A stretch of DNA of 33,417 nucleotides from Clostridiales bacterium (GTDB lineage: Bacteria; Bacillota; Clostridia; Lachnospirales; Lachnospiraceae). This document shows, piece after piece, positions 31,194 through 33,417 of this stretch. The number at the start of each line of letters is the position of its first letter. The first letter of the stretch is position 1. Both the position numbers and the translations under genes were made by a program. The notes beneath the pieces were generated by a model. It searched no databases, was not told the origin of the DNA, and saw only the letters and a list, made by a program, of their open reading frames with translations. Location of the stretch: assembly GCA_020859995.1 (NCBI GenBank), contig JAJBVE010000025.1:1-33417 (forward strand), read 5' to 3'.

Positions 31194-32957
31194 TTAGTCC
31201 AGATTCCGTACAGTCTCTCTTACCGGAAGCAAAAGGGAAGGAGACACAGACAGCTCATCAATCCCCATTTCCAGAAAGGTTTTTGTCAATGTGGTGTCTG
31301 CGCCAAGCTCTCCGCAGATGCCGACCCAGGCGCCGCCTTTGTGACCATTTTCAATCACCGTCTGTATGGCCCGCAGTACGGCAGGGTGGCGGGGGTCATA
31401 AATGCCGTCCAGTCTGGGATTCTGCCGGTCGGCCGCAAGCATATACTGGGTCAGGTCATTGGTGCCGATGCTGAAAAAATCTACTTCCCTTGCCAGCTCT
31501 TCGCTGATCCAGACGGCAGCCGGCGTCTCAATCATAATTCCAACCTCTACGTCTTTATAAGGGATCGAGGCCTCCCGCAGCCGGGCTTTCTCTTCTTCCA
31601 GGATGCGTTTGCTCACCAGAACCTCCTGCACGGAGATGATCATGGGGAACATGATGGAAATGTTTCCGAAAGCGCTCGCGCGCAGCAGGGCGCGCAGCTG
31701 CGTGCGGAAGATGTCCTGTCTGTCCAGGCAGATGCGGATGGCGCGGTAGCCCATGGCCGGGTTGGCCTCCTTTTCCAGATGGAAATAGTCCGCCTGCTTA
31801 TCTGCTCCGATGTCCACCGTGCGGATAATGACTTTTTTGCCGCCCATCTTCTGGGCAGCCATTTTGTAAGCTGTAAACTGTGCTTCTTCGGTCGGATAGT
31901 CTTTGGCTTCAAGATAAAGAAATTCGCTCCGGAACAGGCCGATTCCTTCGCCGTCATTTTCCAGTACCTGCGCGATGTCGGAGACGCTGCCGATGTTGGC
32001 ATACAGATGAATTTTCCGTCCGCTTCTGGTGACGGTCTCTTTTCCGCGGAACTTTTGCAGAAGCAGCTGCTTTTTCTCATCCTCCTGCATTTTCGCGGTC
32101 ATTTGCTCCAGAGTTTCAGGGTCCGGGTCGAGAATCACAATGCCGGTATGGCCGTCGATGATCGCTGTTTTTCCCGCCCATGTATCCTGAATGCCGATGC
32201 CGGTCACGGCGGGGATCTTCATCGTGCGCGCGAGAATGGCTGTGTGAGAATTGGCAGAACCCTGGCGGGTTACGAAAGCCAGAATTTTGGATTTGTCCAG
32301 CTGTACCGTCTCGCTGGGCGACAGATCATCCGCCATCAGAATGACCGGCGATGTCAGGGCGCGCAGATCTGAACCGCGCAGATTTGCACATTGTGTATCT
32401 GCACCCAGCTTATCTGCACCCAGCTTATCTGCGCTCAGCCTATCTGCGTCCTGCCTGTCTGTGCCGTGTGAATCTGCGCATTGGGACTCTGCGGTGAGAG
32501 TATCTGAAACTCCCGTTTCTTTCCCGGAGGCACTAAGCACCGCGACAAGCCGCCCGGAAATGTCCTTTACATCCGCGGCGCGCGCCTGCATATAGGCATC
32601 GTCCATCTGCGCGAACATCCCGGCAAAAGATTCGCCTGTTGCCGCAACCGCATACTCCGCATTTACTTTTTCCTTCCGAATGATATTGCAGACAGATTCC
32701 AGATAGTTTTCATCCTCCATCATCATCTTATGGAACTGGAAGATAGCCGCGTCATCTTTGCCGACTTGCTTTTCCGCCTTTTGATAAATCGCGTCCAGAT
32801 GGGAGAGCGCAACTTCTTTTGCCTGGTGAAAGCGGGCAATTTCCGCCGCCGGGTCGTCGATGTGCTGTTTCCGCACCGGCGCTCCCTTTTTATGGTAAAG
32901 AAATACGGTTCCGATGGCGATTTTAGGATAAACTGTTTTTCCCTGATATTGTTCCAT
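31194..32957 (-). CDS. ptsI: PTS enzyme I (phosphoenolpyruvate-protein phosphotransferase)
   Basis: This 587-residue cytosolic enzyme passes phosphate from PEP to HPr. The phospho-accepting His is H238 in GSANSHTAILARTM, the PEP-binding domain has GTNDLTQYMLAADR, and the proton-donor Cys sits in GICGELGAD. In usual enzyme I (about 570 residues) the His is near 190. Here it is shifted about 49 places by an insert of ten pentapeptides (about 148-198) between the HPr-binding helices and the phosphohistidine loop. ATG 32957 has AGGGGAT upstream; a longer in-frame start is less likely. It follows the PfkB-type kinase by 25 bases, consistent with a sugar-PTS operon. The absence of an adjacent HPr gene is notable. 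Confidence 0.94.
   Translation of the reverse strand: MEQYQGKTVYPKIAIGTVFLYHKKGAPVRKQHIDDPAAEIARFHQAKEVALSHLDAIYQKAEKQVGKDDAAIFQFHKMMMEDENYLESVCNIIRKEKVNAEYAVAATGESFAGMFAQMDDAYMQARAADVKDISGRLVAVLSASGKETGVSDTLTAESQCADSHGTDRQDADRLSADKLGADKLGADTQCANLRGSDLRALTSPVILMADDLSPSETVQLDKSKILAFVTRQGSANSHTAILARTMKIPAVTGIGIQDTWAGKTAIIDGHTGIVILDPDPETLEQMTAKMQEDEKKQLLLQKFRGKETVTRSGRKIHLYANIGSVSDIAQVLENDGEGIGLFRSEFLYLEAKDYPTEEAQFTAYKMAAQKMGGKKVIIRTVDIGADKQADYFHLEKEANPAMGYRAIRICLDRQDIFRTQLRALLRASAFGNISIMFPMIISVQEVLVSKRILEEEKARLREASIPYKDVEVGIMIETPAAVWISEELAREVDFFSIGTNDLTQYMLAADRQNPRLDGIYDPRHPAVLRAIQTVIENGHKGGAWVGICGELGADTTLTKTFLEMGIDELSVSPSLLLPVRETVRNLD
32365..32514 (-). repeat. 15-bp tandem array, ten units, inside ptsI
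   Basis: Ten consecutive 15-bp units centred on TATCTG (two identical TTATCTGCACCCAGC copies and eight variants) encode pentapeptides such as SADKL, GADKL, GADTQ, CANLR and GSDLR. The last two fit the A(D/N)Lxx pentapeptide-repeat rule. The array stays in frame, just N-terminal to the active-site His. Confidence 0.85.
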
Positions 32958-32982
32958 GGAAGATCCCCTTCTATCTTTGCGA

Positions 32983-33417
32983 TTATGATAATCTGCGGCT
33001 GACCACCTTCGCAGCCAACTCATAAATTACATCAGCCTCCGCCGCCTGGGTACCGTCACACATCACATTGGCCGCGCCTGTTGCCATGGCAAGAGAAACC
33101 GTCTCATTTAGAGAGAGCCCCCGTTCCTCCGCGACGGCGAGAGCAGCGACGACACTGTCTCCGGCACCGGCGGTATTCCCGACAGGCACTTTCAGCCCTT
33201 CCGCGTATACGGTCTCATCTGCAGCCGCAAAAAGCGCGCCCAGGCTGCCCATGGATACCACAAGCTTCTGGACCGGATACTGCTGCATCAGACTGCGGGC
33301 GGCCGCGGCAAGCTCATTGGGAGTTTTCTGTGTCTGGCCAGGCAGTTCGGGTGCCTCCGGCATCTGCCTGATCGGCTCGGGAGCCTTCACCGTCTGCCTG
33401 ATCGGCTCGGGAGCCTT
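32983..33417 (-). CDS. PfkB-family sugar kinase, C-terminal part (1-phosphofructokinase-like)
   Basis: Only the last 144 residues are inside the window; the gene continues past the right edge. The PfkB signature NTAGAGDSVVAAL is present with the catalytic Asp in GAGDS, preceded by LVVSMGSLGALFA and followed by GAANVMCDGTQAA. The pattern fits the 1-phosphofructokinase / tagatose-6-phosphate kinase branch. Proximity to ptsI favours a fructose route. The visible N-terminal part is a Pro/Glu/Gln-rich insert with at least two 10-residue repeats (KAPEPIRQTV) at a point where family members are contiguous. Without the rest, the subfamily is uncertain. Confidence 0.82.
   Translation of the reverse strand, partial: KAPEPIRQTVKAPEPIRQMPEAPELPGQTQKTPNELAAAARSLMQQYPVQKLVVSMGSLGALFAAADETVYAEGLKVPVGNTAGAGDSVVAALAVAEERGLSLNETVSLAMATGAANVMCDGTQAAEADVIYELAAKVVSRRLS
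33364..33417 (-). repeat. 30-bp tandem repeat in the PfkB gene, running off the window
   Basis: One full unit and 24 bases of the next are identical (CTGCCTGATCGGCTCGGGAG core). A degenerate unit seems to lie just 3' on the coding strand. The copy number beyond the edge is unknown. Confidence 0.8.

Noticed and set aside
32365-32514. Frameshift or assembly error in ptsI
   Set aside because: All ten units keep frame and differ in sequence, and both flanks of enzyme I are intact, so a real in-frame array is more likely.

Overview
The window reads as a chromosomal segment of a gut-type Lachnospiraceae-like Clostridium relative (Firmicutes). Reasons: AGGAGG-type ribosome sites with occasional TTG starts, TTGACA/TATAAT promoters, cytosolic GH51 and GH3 glycosidases, a Gld-like ABC operon with a DUF4340 protein, an Rpn/PD-(D/E)XK protein with an EGRA tail, and a DUF6171-like Cys-rich protein. 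No phage, CRISPR array, rRNA or tRNA gene was seen.

Layout. (1) 1-7.1 kb, + strand: GH51 arabinofuranosidase, a small zinc-ribbon-like protein, a heparinase II/III-like protein, an acidic PrsA-like foldase lipoprotein and a sugar-esterase-type alpha/beta hydrolase. (2) 7.1-8.6 kb, - strand: Rpn-type nuclease followed by shikimate kinase. (3) 9.0-14.2 kb, +: a four-gene Gld-type ABC operon (ATPase, permease, GldG-like, DUF4340). (4) 14.3-15.1 kb: an ArsR regulator with a Lys/Ser-rich N-terminus plus a 55-residue membrane peptide gene. (5) 15.2-16.9 kb: citrate synthase, with a 134-bp IS66-like MITE inserted in its leader. (6) 16.9-21.9 kb: a sulfur-related group made of a CoA-disulfide-reductase/rhodanese/siroheme-reductase/ferredoxin fusion, a TauE/SafE anion exporter and a sulfotransferase. 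(7) 22.1-26.6 kb, -: HD phosphohydrolase and an orphan 1203-residue A-PCP-C megasynthase with a truncated second adenylation tail. (8) 27.1-28.5 kb, +: an MccF-like S66 peptidase divergent from the megasynthase. (9) 28.5-33.4 kb, -: PfkB sugar kinase (cut by the window edge), PTS enzyme I and GH3 beta-glucosidase.

How the genes work together. The carbohydrate genes fit uptake and intracellular breakdown of plant oligosaccharides feeding PTS and glycolysis. The sulfur group could reduce sulfite or persulfide, export sulfite-like anions and use PAPS. The megasynthase could activate an acyl group, load it on its own carrier domain and condense it with an amine.

The most striking property runs across many genes. 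At least nine otherwise ordinary proteins carry private, in-frame tandem micro-repeats (units of 12-39 bp) at domain borders, loops or termini, including enzyme I next to its active-site histidine, PfkB, MccF, GH3, GH51 and the sulfotransferase. The exported proteins instead carry long Glu/Thr-rich acidic tracts.
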